Source: Entamoeba histolytica HM-1:IMSS | Taxonomy: Eukaryota; Evosea; Mastigamoebida; Endamoebidae | Length of the DNA: 28,710 nt | Direction: 5' to 3' | Assembly (NCBI RefSeq): GCF_000208925.1 | Contig: NW_001914880.1 | Span: 48,684 to 77,393 of the forward strand | Shown here: one piece after another, positions 18,192 to 28,394 of the stretch | How the letters are laid out: every line of letters begins with the position of its first letter | Numbering within the stretch: the stretch's first letter is position 1 | The notes under the pieces: model-generated | What the model was told of the DNA's origin: nothing | What the model saw: the letters and a program-made list of their open reading frames with translations, nothing else | Databases searched by the model: none | Program-made: the position numbers and the translations under genes

Positions 18192-19256
18192 TAATTATTT
18201 CGTGTTAGAAAAAGAAAAAAGGGTTATTTAAACCTTTTAATAAAAACCTAATTCTAATTAAAAAAAAGAAATAAAAGAAAATTTGATTGAAATTCCAAAC
18301 TTCAAAAGTATTTTAATCAATATTACAAAAGAGATATTTAATTAGAACATTCATATCTCAACATACAATCATATCTCATACTTCCCTTCTATTTTGTAGT
18401 TTTGGTGTTTAATCATTAATTATTAAAAATAGTGTTATACCTACTTACTAAAAAAGCAAATTGATGTATATTTTTTTATGTACAACCAAAATATAATCAA
18501 AAAACATAAAATGGTATTGAGTCATAAAGAATAAAATAAAACTCCTCATTTAATATTTTAAATAAACTATATTGATTCGAAAGTAGCACTTTAGAAACAC
18601 TATATACAAATATTAAAATGAATATAAACCTTTATTATAACTTCGATGTTATTGTCTGGTTATGATGATGTTTTTTTTTGAGAATGCATTAACCAATAGC
18701 TCAAAGTATTGTATTTATTATAATGGTATTTATTTGTTGATGATGCAAGTGTATTTGTTATGATGAAACTCAAAACATATATTGAGTTATTATCAAATTA
18801 AAATAATCTAATTGATGATGTTAATATTAAATGAAATTAAGTTATAATATTATAGTAATAATGAAATAAGAAAATAAAAAAGATGAAGTTATTTAAAATT
18901 AAAGTAGAAGGAAAACAGGAAGTAACAAGAAGAGTTAAGCAGAAGGAAGACTAAAAAAACTTCAACTCAAAAGAAATAAAATAAAAGAAGAATGGTTTGT
19001 TCACAATACAAGAAGAAAATCTAAATAAGAAATAAAACAAAGAAATTACTCATTTTAATAATGTATAATGTGATTAATATCCATTAATCAATGAATAAAT
19101 GACAATTCTATTAACACGTAATTATCTAATTTTTATTAGAAGAAGAAAACATAAAAAAGATAAACAACAACAAGAAAAGTCAAAAACCAAAAAATGATTA
19201 AAAGAAAAGAAGAGACAACAACATAAAAGAAAGAAGAAAGAAAGTCAAAACAGGAA
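18192..19256. other. Intergenic; UTP10 promoter, then purine-rich block
   Basis: About 1.1 kb without a supportable gene. The left end holds the UTP10 promoter. From about 18880 to 19256 the plus strand becomes strongly purine-rich, with many AGAAGAA and AAAAG words, leading into the small ORF at 19257. No tRNA or repeat array was recognised. Confidence 0.5.
18222..18234 (-). promoter_or_regulatory. TATA-like element of UTP10
   Basis: On the minus strand the sequence reads GGTTTAAATAACC, 31 nt before the UTP10 ATG. This is the spacing expected for Entamoeba, where leaders are short and the TATA-like box lies about 30 nt upstream of transcription start. The word itself is only similar to GTATTTAAA. 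Confidence 0.35.
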
Positions 19257-19496
19257 ATGAACAATACAAGAGAAGGATGGGAAGATCAACTCTTTGAAGA
19301 GTATTTTGAAAACCAACTGAAAATGATGGAAAACATGAAAAATAATAATCCAGAAATGAAAGAAGATATTGATAGATATCTTGAAATGGGATATATCACT
19401 CGAGATGACAATTGGATAGGAAGTGGAAGGAATGATGACATTGAAATTAATGCAAGAATAGCAGCAATGGAACTTATCAGGTCTACTCTTATTTAA
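19257..19496 (+). CDS. Small acidic protein of unknown function, 79 residues
   Basis: An ATG frame with balanced, non-repetitive composition. It begins MNNTREGWEDQLFEEYFENQ, continues through a helical charged part (MMENMKNNNPEMKEDIDRYL) and contains a YITRDDNWIGSG turn. The composition (Glu, Asp, Met, Trp) differs clearly from the Phe/Ile/Leu-rich chance frames nearby, which argues that it is real. I recognise no family. It is isolated: 1.07 kb from UTP10 and 2.5 kb from the next gene. It could be a complete small gene, or the last surviving exon of a larger one. Confidence 0.45.
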   Translation: MNNTREGWEDQLFEEYFENQLKMMENMKNNNPEMKEDIDRYLEMGYITRDDNWIGSGRNDDIEINARIAAMELIRSTLI

Positions 19497-22042
19497 TTCT
19501 TTTCTTTCATTTTTATTTATTCATCTTCTTTTTATCATTTCTTTCTATTAACATTATTTATTTATTCAGATTTATCCATTAATCATTTTACTCAAACACA
19601 ACAATATTATAACCAAGAAATAAATAAAATAATTTTCAAATAACATCACACAATCATGAATAATTAACTAACTTTAATTCATTTAATAATATCTTTTCTC
19701 ATTTATTTTTATGACTTTTTTTAATTAAACATTGGTTGATTATTCACAAAAAATGTTTAATACATTGAGAATACAACAATTAAATGTCATTATAACAACC
19801 ATAAAACACAATTAATCATTATTAAACCGATAAATTTATGTATTAAATTTAATTATATCTGTTAATGTTTGTTTTGTTAAAATTATCAAAGAATGGATTA
19901 ATTTAAAACATAAAAACACATATATAAATTGATGCAAACTTATAATATCAGTTAGTTAAAGAATTAATAGTATATTGATTATATAAATTGAATTATTATG
20001 AATGAATTAAGATGAAATGAGCAAACAAATCAAAAATAAATATTCTATAATAAATTTATTCGATATCATTCTATACTTAAACTCCAAATGAATAATTGTT
20101 TCATCAATAATACTAAATAATAATGATAATAATCAATAAATATTGTTGATTATTTGTATTATGTTACAAAATTCATTTTTAAAGTATAAAAATAAATAAA
20201 AGTAAAGAAATATTAGAAATTAAATAGAATAGTAATATTATTATTAATGGAATAATAAATAAGTTAATGGTTTTCAAATAGAATGAATTGAAATATACAA
20301 CGATTTAATTGTATCGTTTGTTTCGTTTAGACTTAGTAGGAAATATTAACATTAATAAATATCAAATCAAGCAATACAAACAAACATTCATCTAAATAAA
20401 TATAATTATTGGTTTAAATAATAAACACAATGAATGTATTTTAATAAAGACAGTTTATTCATAAGTAGTTGAAATTATTATAAATGAAATATATTTAAAC
20501 GCCTTATTATTTCTTTGTTATTACGAATTGAAATATTTATCGTTTCTTTTTATTTATCTATGTTTTTAATATCATACTTTCGTATTTCAATAATAATAAT
20601 GATACTATCTGTGTATTATCATGAGATTGTTGATTCATTAGAAATATCTCTATTGTCTCTAATTAATAACTTGTCTATATTCATTTCACAACATTTAATA
20701 TATTATTAAACTATCCATTATAATAAATGGTTCAACAACAACCACTATTATTTGAAAATATCGAAATAATGAGCTAAAATATACTCATAACAAATATAAT
20801 TAAATAATGAATGAAAATAAAAATAACACCTTTAGAAATAAGTAACATTGTCAATAACTTAAATACTATGATATATCCTAAAAAGTTATTCAAATGCCAA
20901 TGAAATTAGTACTAAAATTCAAAGAATTAGTGAATAAATTGTTCAAAACTATGAAATAGTTAATGTAATATTCAATAAAATCAATAAAACATTAGAGTAT
21001 TAAAATTTAATAGAATTATATGTTAAAGGAACAATACCATAAATATTAAAAATAATGATATTACTAGAATATTTATTTCTTGGTATTAATAAAATGTATG
21101 GTGTCTTTTTTTAGATGAGACGTTTTTAGTAACTCTTATGATACTAGTATAGTGTTAAATCTCATCATTTTTTTACAATTCTTTATGTTGGTTTACGTCA
21201 ATAAAAAAATAATATGTAACAACATTTTATTTAATCTCATTATCAATGATATTTTGTTATTACAATTTTTCATTCTGATTTTCATAATTTCTCAACACTA
21301 ACTTTTTCAATAATTTTTTTCTTTTGACTGTCATACATCTCTTTTTTTTTTATGTTTGGTAGAATTTTTTATTTCACAGAACAAGTACTAATCTTGTTGT
21401 TACTTAGTTGATGTTTATTTACATAGCATGTAATGGTTATGCCATTTAAGGGTATTTATAAAATACGACAAAATGCATAAACATCATTCAGGATTTTGAA
21501 TCTTAAAGATTGACAAGATTAAGAAAGTCAAGAAAAAAAAGAATTAATTTATATTATTTAAATAGTAGTCTTTTTTAATAAATCAACAAACCCCCAAAAA
21601 TTTTCTTTTCTGGATTATCTATTTTTATCTATATATAAAATAAAATATTAAAACCTAATTAGTAATTCCTTTGTTAACTTCCTTTATTTATTGTCTACTA
21701 AATTTCCTTTAAACAACGTCTTGAAAAAAAAAAGATTTTTATAAATCTCAAATTTTTGTCAAAAACGTTTCAGGTGTTAAGATTTTTGTGATATAAATCC
21801 TTTCATTCCAAAAACTTCTTCAAATTTTAACTTATTTCAATAAATACTGTTTATTCCTAAATTAAAATCGTTTTCTATCAATATAAATCAATTAAAGTAC
21901 TTTTCCAGTTATTCTATGTAATCTTTTTAGTGTTACAAAACCTAAAATTTTAATTAATTTTAAAAGAATATTCTACTAGACGTTTTCCTTTAATGTAAAA
22001 ACTTGAAGATATTTACATTATTTAATTCCTTATACCATCACA
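19497..22042. other. Long gene-poor, AT-rich region
   Basis: About 2.5 kb, the longest stretch in the window without a supportable gene. The only open frame over 60 codons (about 20515-20709, plus) has no ATG start and encodes a hydrophobic low-complexity peptide. A short perfect palindrome ATACTAGTAT lies near 21145, within a possible GATGAG...CTCATC hairpin. The right end includes the promoter of the cysteine-rich surface protein. No SINE, LINE or tRNA sequence was recognised by eye. Confidence 0.5.
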
Positions 22043-23379
22043 ATGAGTCAATTCATTATGTTATTTTTTTTGTTGGTGGTAATAAATGCAGAAACATGTC
22101 CTGAGAGCCTTTCAACTTGTTCTTCTTGTTCAAAAGACTCAGACGAAAATTATGTCTGTAGTGATTGTTTTTATGACTGTATTCTTATTAATGGCTCTTG
22201 TATAATCCCTGAAAGAGGAAATGAAAAATGCAGATGTCCTAGTTATTCTACAGTTGTTGGTGGTGTGTGTGTTTGCAATAACAACAGATATTATGATTCT
22301 GAAAAAGGTACTTGTCAAAAGTGTACTACCAATAACCCTCAATGTAGTTCTTGTAATGAGACTAATGGTGAATGTATGTCTTGTAACAATCCATATGTAT
22401 TAGATGAAAAAACAAAACAGTGTATGAGTGGTTTGTTCTTTATATAACAATTTAATGAAAAAATTATAATTATATTAATGATTTAGCATGTCCTGATATT
22501 CCTCATTGTTTAGAATGTTCATCAAATAATTGTACTATATGTGAAAATAAATACGAACCAAAAGACAATGGTGCTTCATGTGGGTGTGCTTCCCCTTATA
22601 CTGAAGTCTCAGGAAAATGCGTAAAATGTTCTTCAGCTTATAGCCATTGTTTAGACGGAAATTGTGATGATACAAAATGCTTAAAATGTGATGAAGAAAA
22701 TGGTTTTAAGATGAATGAGAGGAATGAGTGTGTTTGTTCACCATCAACTGGTTACAACCCCATGCTTGGCAAGTGCCAACCTTGTAGAGGTGATTGTGAT
22801 ACTTGTACTGAGAATTATGCTGTATGTGAAGGAAGTTGTAGAGGAAATGCATCAATCTCAAATAATTGTGGGTGTGTTGGAAGTACTTATCATTGCAATG
22901 AACATGACTGTTGTGAGTGTTCAATTCTTCATAGTCATTGTTTGTATTGTGATACTACTGTTTGCAATCAATGTGATCCAGAATATGTTCTTGAAAATGG
23001 AGTATGCAAAGAATGTCAGGAAGTATTTACTATGTGTTCTTATTGTAGGAATGGCAAGTGTGAGGAATGTGTTGATGGGTATTATAAGAGTGAAGGATCA
23101 TGTAATAAATGTGCTGATCATTGTCTTAGTTGTAATGAAACTAATTGTGACTTATGTCAAGTTGGTTATTATGTAAATGGTAATAAATGCAGTCCTTGTT
23201 TACCTCATTGTATGAGTTGTCAAAATGAAAGTTTCTGTGACTTATGTGAAGATTCATATGAATGGTATACTCTTAAAAATGAATGTGTTTTAGGAGGTGA
23301 TGATGATGATCCTTCTAATGGATCAAAAGAATCAATTGTTTCTATTGGTTTGATGATAGTAGCATTTTTATTCATTTAA
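22043..23379 (+). CDS. Cysteine-rich CXXC surface protein with signal peptide and GPI-type tail, two exons
   Basis: Exons 22043-22430 and 22487-23379 join in frame to give 426 residues. Residues 1-16 form a signal peptide (MSQFIMLFFLLVVINA). The mature part is a string of furin-like or EGF-like cysteine modules with roughly twenty CXXC pairs, for example CSSC, CSDC, CQKC, CLEC, CEEC, CLSC and CDLC, spaced 5-15 residues apart. The C-terminus (GGDDDDPSNGSKESIVSIGLMIVAFLFI, read as its two halves) has a small polar region and a hydrophobic end without charged residues after it, the mark of GPI attachment. The style recalls the intermediate subunit (Igl) of the Entamoeba Gal/GalNAc lectin and related CXXC-rich proteins, but at about 40% of Igl length. 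Lectin activity cannot be claimed. It probably sits on the cell surface. Confidence 0.82.
22431..22486 (+). other. Intron of the cysteine-rich surface protein gene, 56 nt
   Basis: It starts GTTTGTTCTTT and ends ATGATTTAG. Removal completes an Ala codon (G + CA) and continues directly into CPDIPHCLEC, in register with the cysteine modules. Without splicing the frame stops at 22445-22447. Confidence 0.85.
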
Positions 23380-23423
23380 AAGAATAAGTGACTTATATGT
23401 TCTTTTTTAGTAAAACAAAGAAT

Positions 23424-24125
23424 TTATTTTTGTTGGGATTTCATTGTTTTAGATGAAAGTTCTATTTTCATATGTTTATCCATTTCACTTAATGGTATTA
23501 AACGATGACAAAGAGGACATTCTTGTTTCACTTCTCCATATTGATTTCCTTTCTTTATTTTAGTTATTTCATCGTTATCATTTTGATTTTCTTCTTCTTT
23601 AGTTTCTTGTTTTATTTCTTCTTCAGTGTTTTGTTCCATTTCATCCAAGAATATATTTTGGTGTTCTGTCTCAATAAAGTCATTGAAGTCTATCGTTTCA
23701 ACAACTACAAAGTCATTCCAATTGATAGAAAGATTTAACTCCTCCTCTCGCTTTTTATCTTCTTCGTTTTTCTTTTTTATTTCTTCAATCTCCTTTTCAT
23801 AGTCTGCTCTCATCTTAGAGTATTTAATGAGAATTTGTGTATTTCCCATTGTTTTGTTTAGAAATTGAATGTACTGTTGTTTTGGATGAAGACATTGATT
23901 GTACGATTCACATAATTGAGCGAAATAAGGATAATTTGGATGGTTTTTGTGAAGAAATGCAAACGTAGGATTCTTCTGTTCTCGTTCAGCAAGGGTTTTT
24001 ACAAAATTACTTCCATTTCTTGCCGTGTATTGAGCTGTCAGTTTAATAATTTCATCTTCTTCTTGAGTTATGTAAGGTCGATGAATTTCAAATCTGTTTT
24101 TTATTGGTCGTGGTGGCATCAACAA
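23424..24125 (-). CDS. SF3A1: Reduced splicing factor SF3a subunit 1 (SF3A1/PRP21)
   Basis: SF3A1 is part of the SF3a complex of the U2 snRNP and helps bind the branch site. Only 233 residues are present, against nearly 800 in human and 280 in yeast. A single SURP module covers residues 25-75 (EIIKLTAQYTARNGSNF, then FAFLHKNHPNYPYFAQL) and matches the second SURP of the family. A charged helix follows, then INWNDFVVVETIDF (134-147), a stretch conserved in SF3A1. Next come an acidic region and ECPLCHRLIPLSEMDKHMKIEL (202-223), which matches the CPITGEKIP...MQEHMRIGL part of the family. The first SURP and the C-terminal ubiquitin-like domain are absent. The protein stops 10 residues after that motif. 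The stop is 44 bp from the stop of the converging surface-protein gene. Confidence 0.85.
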   Translation of the reverse strand: MLMPPRPIKNRFEIHRPYITQEEDEIIKLTAQYTARNGSNFVKTLAEREQKNPTFAFLHKNHPNYPYFAQLCESYNQCLHPKQQYIQFLNKTMGNTQILIKYSKMRADYEKEIEEIKKKNEEDKKREEELNLSINWNDFVVVETIDFNDFIETEHQNIFLDEMEQNTEEEIKQETKEEENQNDNDEITKIKKGNQYGEVKQECPLCHRLIPLSEMDKHMKIELSSKTMKSQQK

Positions 24126-24484
24126 ATAAGACTCAAATGTTATTTGTGTGTTTTGATAATAACTTCAAAATGATATATAAAACATAAATTTAGCATGATT
24201 TATTTTTTTAGCTCATCAATAAGAAAAGACAATCATATACCAACAGATGATTTGAAAGATGTTTCAAACACTATTATGCAATAAATACTGATAAGAGAGT
24301 TAATTTAATTTTATTAAATTGTGTGTTGTTGAATAGTTATAACATCTTAGATTATTGCTATATTTGGAAAGAATAAGAATAAGAAAAAGATTCATTGGAA
24401 AGTTCCATTACAATAAGAAAGTTCTTCATTCTCAATATTTGCAATAGAAAGTCCATACTAATAAGTCAATTACTTTTAAGATTA
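24126..24484. promoter_or_regulatory. Divergent intergenic region, SF3A1 and TLDc-like gene
   Basis: About 360 bp between the two divergent starts. It is AT-rich with no clear TATA or GAAC element. The part from 24383 is open in the frame of the TLDc-like gene but lacks an ATG, so an upstream exon or leader cannot be excluded. No good GTTTGT splice site was found here. Confidence 0.35.
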
Positions 24485-25039
24485 ATGATTGATGAACAAC
24501 AAGAAATGGTTATTAGACATAGTAAATACTTTGCTCAATGGACAGATAGACATTGCGGATATAAAAAAATCTTTGACACTGCAGTAAATGGTATTTCTAA
24601 CTTAAGATTTAACAAAACTATTATGAACATCCCTCATTTAATATTTATTTGTTTTGGAGATTATGGGAATGTCTATGGAACTTATTGTGACCTTCCAATC
24701 ACAACATTAGATATTAATTCTCCTGACTTTGAAAAGAATAAAAGTTGTCATAATTTCATTTTCACACTAAATTCTAATGGAAGAATTCAAGACCCACAGA
24801 AATTTGAATTAATTAATGAAAAAAGAGGTTCTATACAACTTCATGAAATGGACGACCCTTGTTTATTTGATTTTGGGTATGGATCTTCTAGAGTTTATGT
24901 TCACAAACCAACATCTAAAAAAGGGTATTGTAAGAATTTATCAAGGAGTTATGAAAAGATTAAAGACAATGAATTAATTGGGTGTATGTTTCCTCAACCA
25001 TTTCATACAGAACGAGTTATTGTTCTACAAATGTTATAA
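24485..25039 (+). CDS. TLDc-like protein
   Basis: Starting from the first in-frame ATG at 24485 the protein has 184 residues: MIDEQQEMVIRHSKYFAQWT and onward. The order of segments follows the TLDc domain of the gene at 2191: a KIFDTAVNG start, a hydrophobic strand HLIFICFGDYGNVYGTY, NFIFTLNSNGRIQDPQKFEL, a strand CLFDFGYGSSRVYVHKP and the closing FHTERVIVLQML. The frame is open for 34 more codons upstream without ATG, so the 5' end is uncertain. The domain itself is complete. It has no catalytic residues to judge. It is followed at 209 bp by ARP3 on the same strand and is divergent from SF3A1. Role unknown; a TLDc link to V-ATPase or stress is known only in other organisms. Confidence 0.65.
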   Translation: MIDEQQEMVIRHSKYFAQWTDRHCGYKKIFDTAVNGISNLRFNKTIMNIPHLIFICFGDYGNVYGTYCDLPITTLDINSPDFEKNKSCHNFIFTLNSNGRIQDPQKFELINEKRGSIQLHEMDDPCLFDFGYGSSRVYVHKPTSKKGYCKNLSRSYEKIKDNELIGCMFPQPFHTERVIVLQML

Positions 25040-25212
25040 ACAACATAAATTGAAATTAATTTTTGTTATTGATTATTTATTCAAAAAGATATTTAACAAA
25101 AAAAATCAACAAAAATTTAATAAAAGAAAAACAAAAAATAACAAGAAAAACAAGAAAAAAGGAACTAAAAAATAGAAGAAAAACAGAGAAAGAACTAAAA
25201 AAACAATTAAAG

Positions 25213-25226
25213 TCGAACTAGAACTT
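25213..25226 (+). promoter_or_regulatory. GAAC-type promoter words before ARP3
   Basis: The sequence GTCGAACTAGAACTT contains two GAACT words 22-35 nt before the ATG. The known Entamoeba element is AATGAACT; only the core matches. A nearby AAAAAATTAAC resembles the initiator AAAAATTCA. Confidence 0.3.
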
Positions 25227-25247
25227 CAAAAAATTAACACAAGAGAA

Positions 25248-26498
25248 ATGTCAACACTTCCAGCAGTAGTTCTTGATAATGGTACGGGATATACAAAAAT
25301 AGGATATGCAGGAAATACAGAGCCAAGTTATTTAATTCCATCATTAATTGCAGTTGATTCAAAAGCAGATTTAAATACAGCAACAAAGTCTACAGAAGAT
25401 TTTGATTTTTATATTGGACAAGAAGCTGAAAATGCACCAAAATCATATACAAAAACATTCCCCTTAAAACATGGACAAATCGAAAATTGGACTTTAATGG
25501 AAATGTATTGGGAACAAGCCATTTTTAAATACCTTAGATGTGATCCACAAGATCATTATTTCCTTTTAACTGAACCACCAATGAATCCACCAGAAAATCG
25601 TGAATATTTAGCTGAAGTCTTTTTTGAAACATTTAATGTTCCAGGAATGTATATTGCAGTTCAAGCAGTTTTAGCTATTGTTGCATCATGGTCTAGAAAA
25701 GATAATAATCCAGCAAATGCAAGATTAACTGGTACAGTTATTGATTCAGGAGATGGAGTTACTCATATTATTCCTGTTGCTGATGGATATGTTATTGGAT
25801 CATCAATTAAAAGTATTCCATTAGCTGGAAAAGATATTACAGCATTTATTCAACAAATGCTTGTTGAAAGAGAAGAACCAATTCCAGCATCTGAACGTAT
25901 GGAAATGGCAAGAACAATTAAAGAAAATTATTCATTTGTTTCTAAAGACATGTGTAAAGAATTTAGTATTATGGATTCAGGAAATGATCCAAAATCATCA
26001 TTTAAGAAACATCAAGCCATTGATCCAATTTCAAAGAAACCATATACATTTGATGTTGGATATGAACAATTCCTTGCACCAGAATTATTCTTTAATCCAG
26101 AAATTTTCTCATCAGATTTTACTACACCATTAGCAGATCTTGTTGATGATTCTATTCAATCATGTCCAATTGATTGTAGAAGAGACCTTTATAAGAATAT
26201 TATTTTATCAGGTGGTTCTACTATGTTTAAAGGTTTTGGACATAGATTACAGAGAGATGTTAGAAGATTTACAGATTTCCGTACTCAAAAAGCTGTTCAA
26301 TTGTCTGGTGGTAAATTAACACCAAAACCAATGGAAGTTAATGTAGTTTCATATCCATATCAACGTTATGCTGTTTGGTATGGTGGTTCTGTTATGGCAG
26401 AACTTCCAGTCTTTGTTCAACACTGTCATTCTAAGGCAGAATATGAAGAAAAAGGACCATCAATTTGCCGTTACAATCACGTTTTTGTTGCTTGCTAA
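25248..26498 (+). CDS. ARP3: Actin-related protein 3, Arp2/3 complex
   Basis: ARP3 pairs with ARP2 to form the actin-like seed from which the Arp2/3 complex nucleates branched filaments for motility and phagocytosis. The 416 residues equal the family size. Actin-fold signatures are intact: [20 protein letters not shown] (phosphate-1 loop) at 7-26, [41 protein letters not shown] (phosphate-2 loop), [16 protein letters not shown] and the end [13 protein letters not shown]. Tail residues [12 protein letters not shown] are typical of ARP3 rather than actin, where the end would be KCF. The ATG at 25248 is the natural start. The 170 bp upstream are purine- and A-rich and contain two GAACT words (about 25213-25226) that fit the Entamoeba GAAC element. 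There are no introns. Confidence 0.96.
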   Translation: MSTLPAVVLDNGTGYTKIGYAGNTEPSYLIPSLIAVDSKADLNTATKSTEDFDFYIGQEAENAPKSYTKTFPLKHGQIENWTLMEMYWEQAIFKYLRCDPQDHYFLLTEPPMNPPENREYLAEVFFETFNVPGMYIAVQAVLAIVASWSRKDNNPANARLTGTVIDSGDGVTHIIPVADGYVIGSSIKSIPLAGKDITAFIQQMLVEREEPIPASERMEMARTIKENYSFVSKDMCKEFSIMDSGNDPKSSFKKHQAIDPISKKPYTFDVGYEQFLAPELFFNPEIFSSDFTTPLADLVDDSIQSCPIDCRRDLYKNIILSGGSTMFKGFGHRLQRDVRRFTDFRTQKAVQLSGGKLTPKPMEVNVVSYPYQRYAVWYGGSVMAELPVFVQHCHSKAEYEEKGPSICRYNHVFVAC

Positions 26499-26666
26499 AC
26501 ATTTTAAGTAACATTTTTCCATCATTAAATCTTTTTTAAATTATTTTTTGTTATTTATTTCAAATAAAAGAAATTATAATAAAATTTATATTATTTAAGA
26601 ATCAATATATTATTATTATTAAAAAATTAACTTTTTAAATTGAATGTATTGATTTAATTGACAATC

Positions 26667-28394
26667 ATGGCTCATCAATTAGTTAAAGAATTCTTGGATT
26701 TACATCCTTCATTAGACTATCCGACTCTTCATTTAATCATTTATAATGTCCCTAAAATATTCGATAAATCACAATTTTTATTATTATTTCCTTCTGATAT
26801 TAAAATTACTTCTACAGATTTCACTTGTCTTCATCTTCATTTTGTCGTTGTTCAATTTGATTCAGTAAGTGATTCTATTGTGTGTTTTCATAAAGTTCAT
26901 TCAAAACAATTCTGTGGAAGGTATTTATATGTTCAATTTGGTTATCAAATCATATCAAATTTACCTTTGAATTTTATCCGATTAAAACATTTATTAAACA
27001 CTACTTTTGAGTCTGTTCTTCATTATTTTAGTTTCTTTGGAAAAGTAAGAGCAATCACTCAAGATGGTAATGATTATCTTTGTGAATATAACTCTATCAG
27101 TGAAGCATCTAATGCTTATAATATCATTTCTAATCATACCAACACTGAAAAAATGGAGTTAGTCTTAGGAATAAACCAATTACAGAGTGTAACTTGTGAT
27201 TGGTATATTCCTATTCATTCAAAATATAAAAATCTTGTTCATCAGGCACAAACAATGGGTGTTATTCCACAAAATCTCTTGGCTTTACCAAGTAATAGTT
27301 TGATGGCATCAATTATTTTGACATATTACAATAAGGAAGAAAGTGAGAAACTAGATTTGATTGGTGTGGATTGGAGGGATGAGGATGAAAAGAAGATTAA
27401 ACCAATGGAAGAAGAAAACAAAGTGTTGGAAAACAAAAATGAAGTTCCAGTTCAAAAAATACAAGACATGAAAGACAACGTTCAAATACCTACTGAATCA
27501 CTACCTCAAACAAAACAAAGTCACTCTCATGATACTCTTTTAAATTATGAAAATGACACTATTATTCTTATAGATGAAGATAAGCCAAGCACTGAGATTA
27601 TCCAAATATCAGATAATAAAGACCAAAAAGAATATAACGAAACACTTGAAGTTAAAGAAAGATTTACTCCAGTCGAATCATATCCAGTTGTTATCCAAGA
27701 AAAGCAATCTTCTTTTACCACAATAAATGAACAAGCAAAAGATGAATGGGATTTTGACCTTGAACTTTCACCAAAAGAAATAAATAATCTGCAACCAAAA
27801 TCAATAACTGATTATCAACAACAATCCTCAATACCAGAAAGACGCCTTTCTCCATTTGATGGACAATTCTTTTCAAAATATGATTATCCTAATAGAAATG
27901 ATAATGGGTCAAGGAATAGAAGCCATTCAAGACATAGAAAAGAGTCTCACCATTATCAGAAATCATATGACAGATATAATCAACGATATTCCCAACCACA
28001 AAAACGTCAATCTTCTATTCAACTTAAACCTAACAAACCTCTTCCTTCTTCTAAGAAATCTGAAAAGATAGTTAGTTCATTTCATCCATATAAACAGACA
28101 AAAGAAAGAGTTGAATGTTCAACTAAAACTACCAATGAAAAGAAAGGTTCTAGAACATCAACGTTCTACAGTCAGAATGGAATGAATGAATGTGTAGATA
28201 TTGTTTTTGGTCAACAACGCCAGAGCCAAGTTGAAATTAAAAGAAGTCAAATATTAAATGAAAGTGTAAGTCATAAAGATGGTATTGAAAAAGAAATAAC
28301 AAACACTAACACTTCAAAAGAATCACAGAAATTAAACAGTGTTTTTATTCCTCGTTGCATTCAAGAAGAATTAGAAAATTGGACAGCATTTTAG
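26667..28394 (+). CDS. RNA-binding protein with two weak RRMs and a disordered tail
   Basis: From the ATG at 26667 the protein has 575 residues. Residues about 20-90 look like an RRM: an RNP2-like strand LIIYNVP, a second strand HFVVVQF in place of RNP1, and YLYVQFG. Residues about 105-170 look like another (FESVLHYFSFFGKVRAITQD, then YLCEYNSISEASNAYNII). The aromatic residues typical of RNP1 are poorly kept, so RNA binding may be weak or replaced by protein binding. Residues from about 230 onward are charged and disordered, with an acidic part, a WDFDLELSP motif and a late Arg/Ser/His-rich stretch (RNRSHSRHRKESHHYQ) reminiscent of splicing regulators. It ends CIQEELENWTAF. It lies 168 bp after ARP3 on the same strand. 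No named orthologue is recognised. Confidence 0.6.
   Translation: MAHQLVKEFLDLHPSLDYPTLHLIIYNVPKIFDKSQFLLLFPSDIKITSTDFTCLHLHFVVVQFDSVSDSIVCFHKVHSKQFCGRYLYVQFGYQIISNLPLNFIRLKHLLNTTFESVLHYFSFFGKVRAITQDGNDYLCEYNSISEASNAYNIISNHTNTEKMELVLGINQLQSVTCDWYIPIHSKYKNLVHQAQTMGVIPQNLLALPSNSLMASIILTYYNKEESEKLDLIGVDWRDEDEKKIKPMEEENKVLENKNEVPVQKIQDMKDNVQIPTESLPQTKQSHSHDTLLNYENDTIILIDEDKPSTEIIQISDNKDQKEYNETLEVKERFTPVESYPVVIQEKQSSFTTINEQAKDEWDFDLELSPKEINNLQPKSITDYQQQSSIPERRLSPFDGQFFSKYDYPNRNDNGSRNRSHSRHRKESHHYQKSYDRYNQRYSQPQKRQSSIQLKPNKPLPSSKKSEKIVSSFHPYKQTKERVECSTKTTNEKKGSRTSTFYSQNGMNECVDIVFGQQRQSQVEIKRSQILNESVSHKDGIEKEITNTNTSKESQKLNSVFIPRCIQEELENWTAF

Noticed and set aside
20515..20709. 64-codon plus-strand frame in the long gene-poor region
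   Set aside because: It has no ATG start, is hydrophobic and low-complexity, and is typical of chance frames in AT-rich DNA.
21110..21170. Possible hairpin GATGAG...CTCATC with an ATACTAGTAT palindrome in the loop
   Set aside because: A six-base stem with a loop of over 40 bases is expected by chance in a region of this size.
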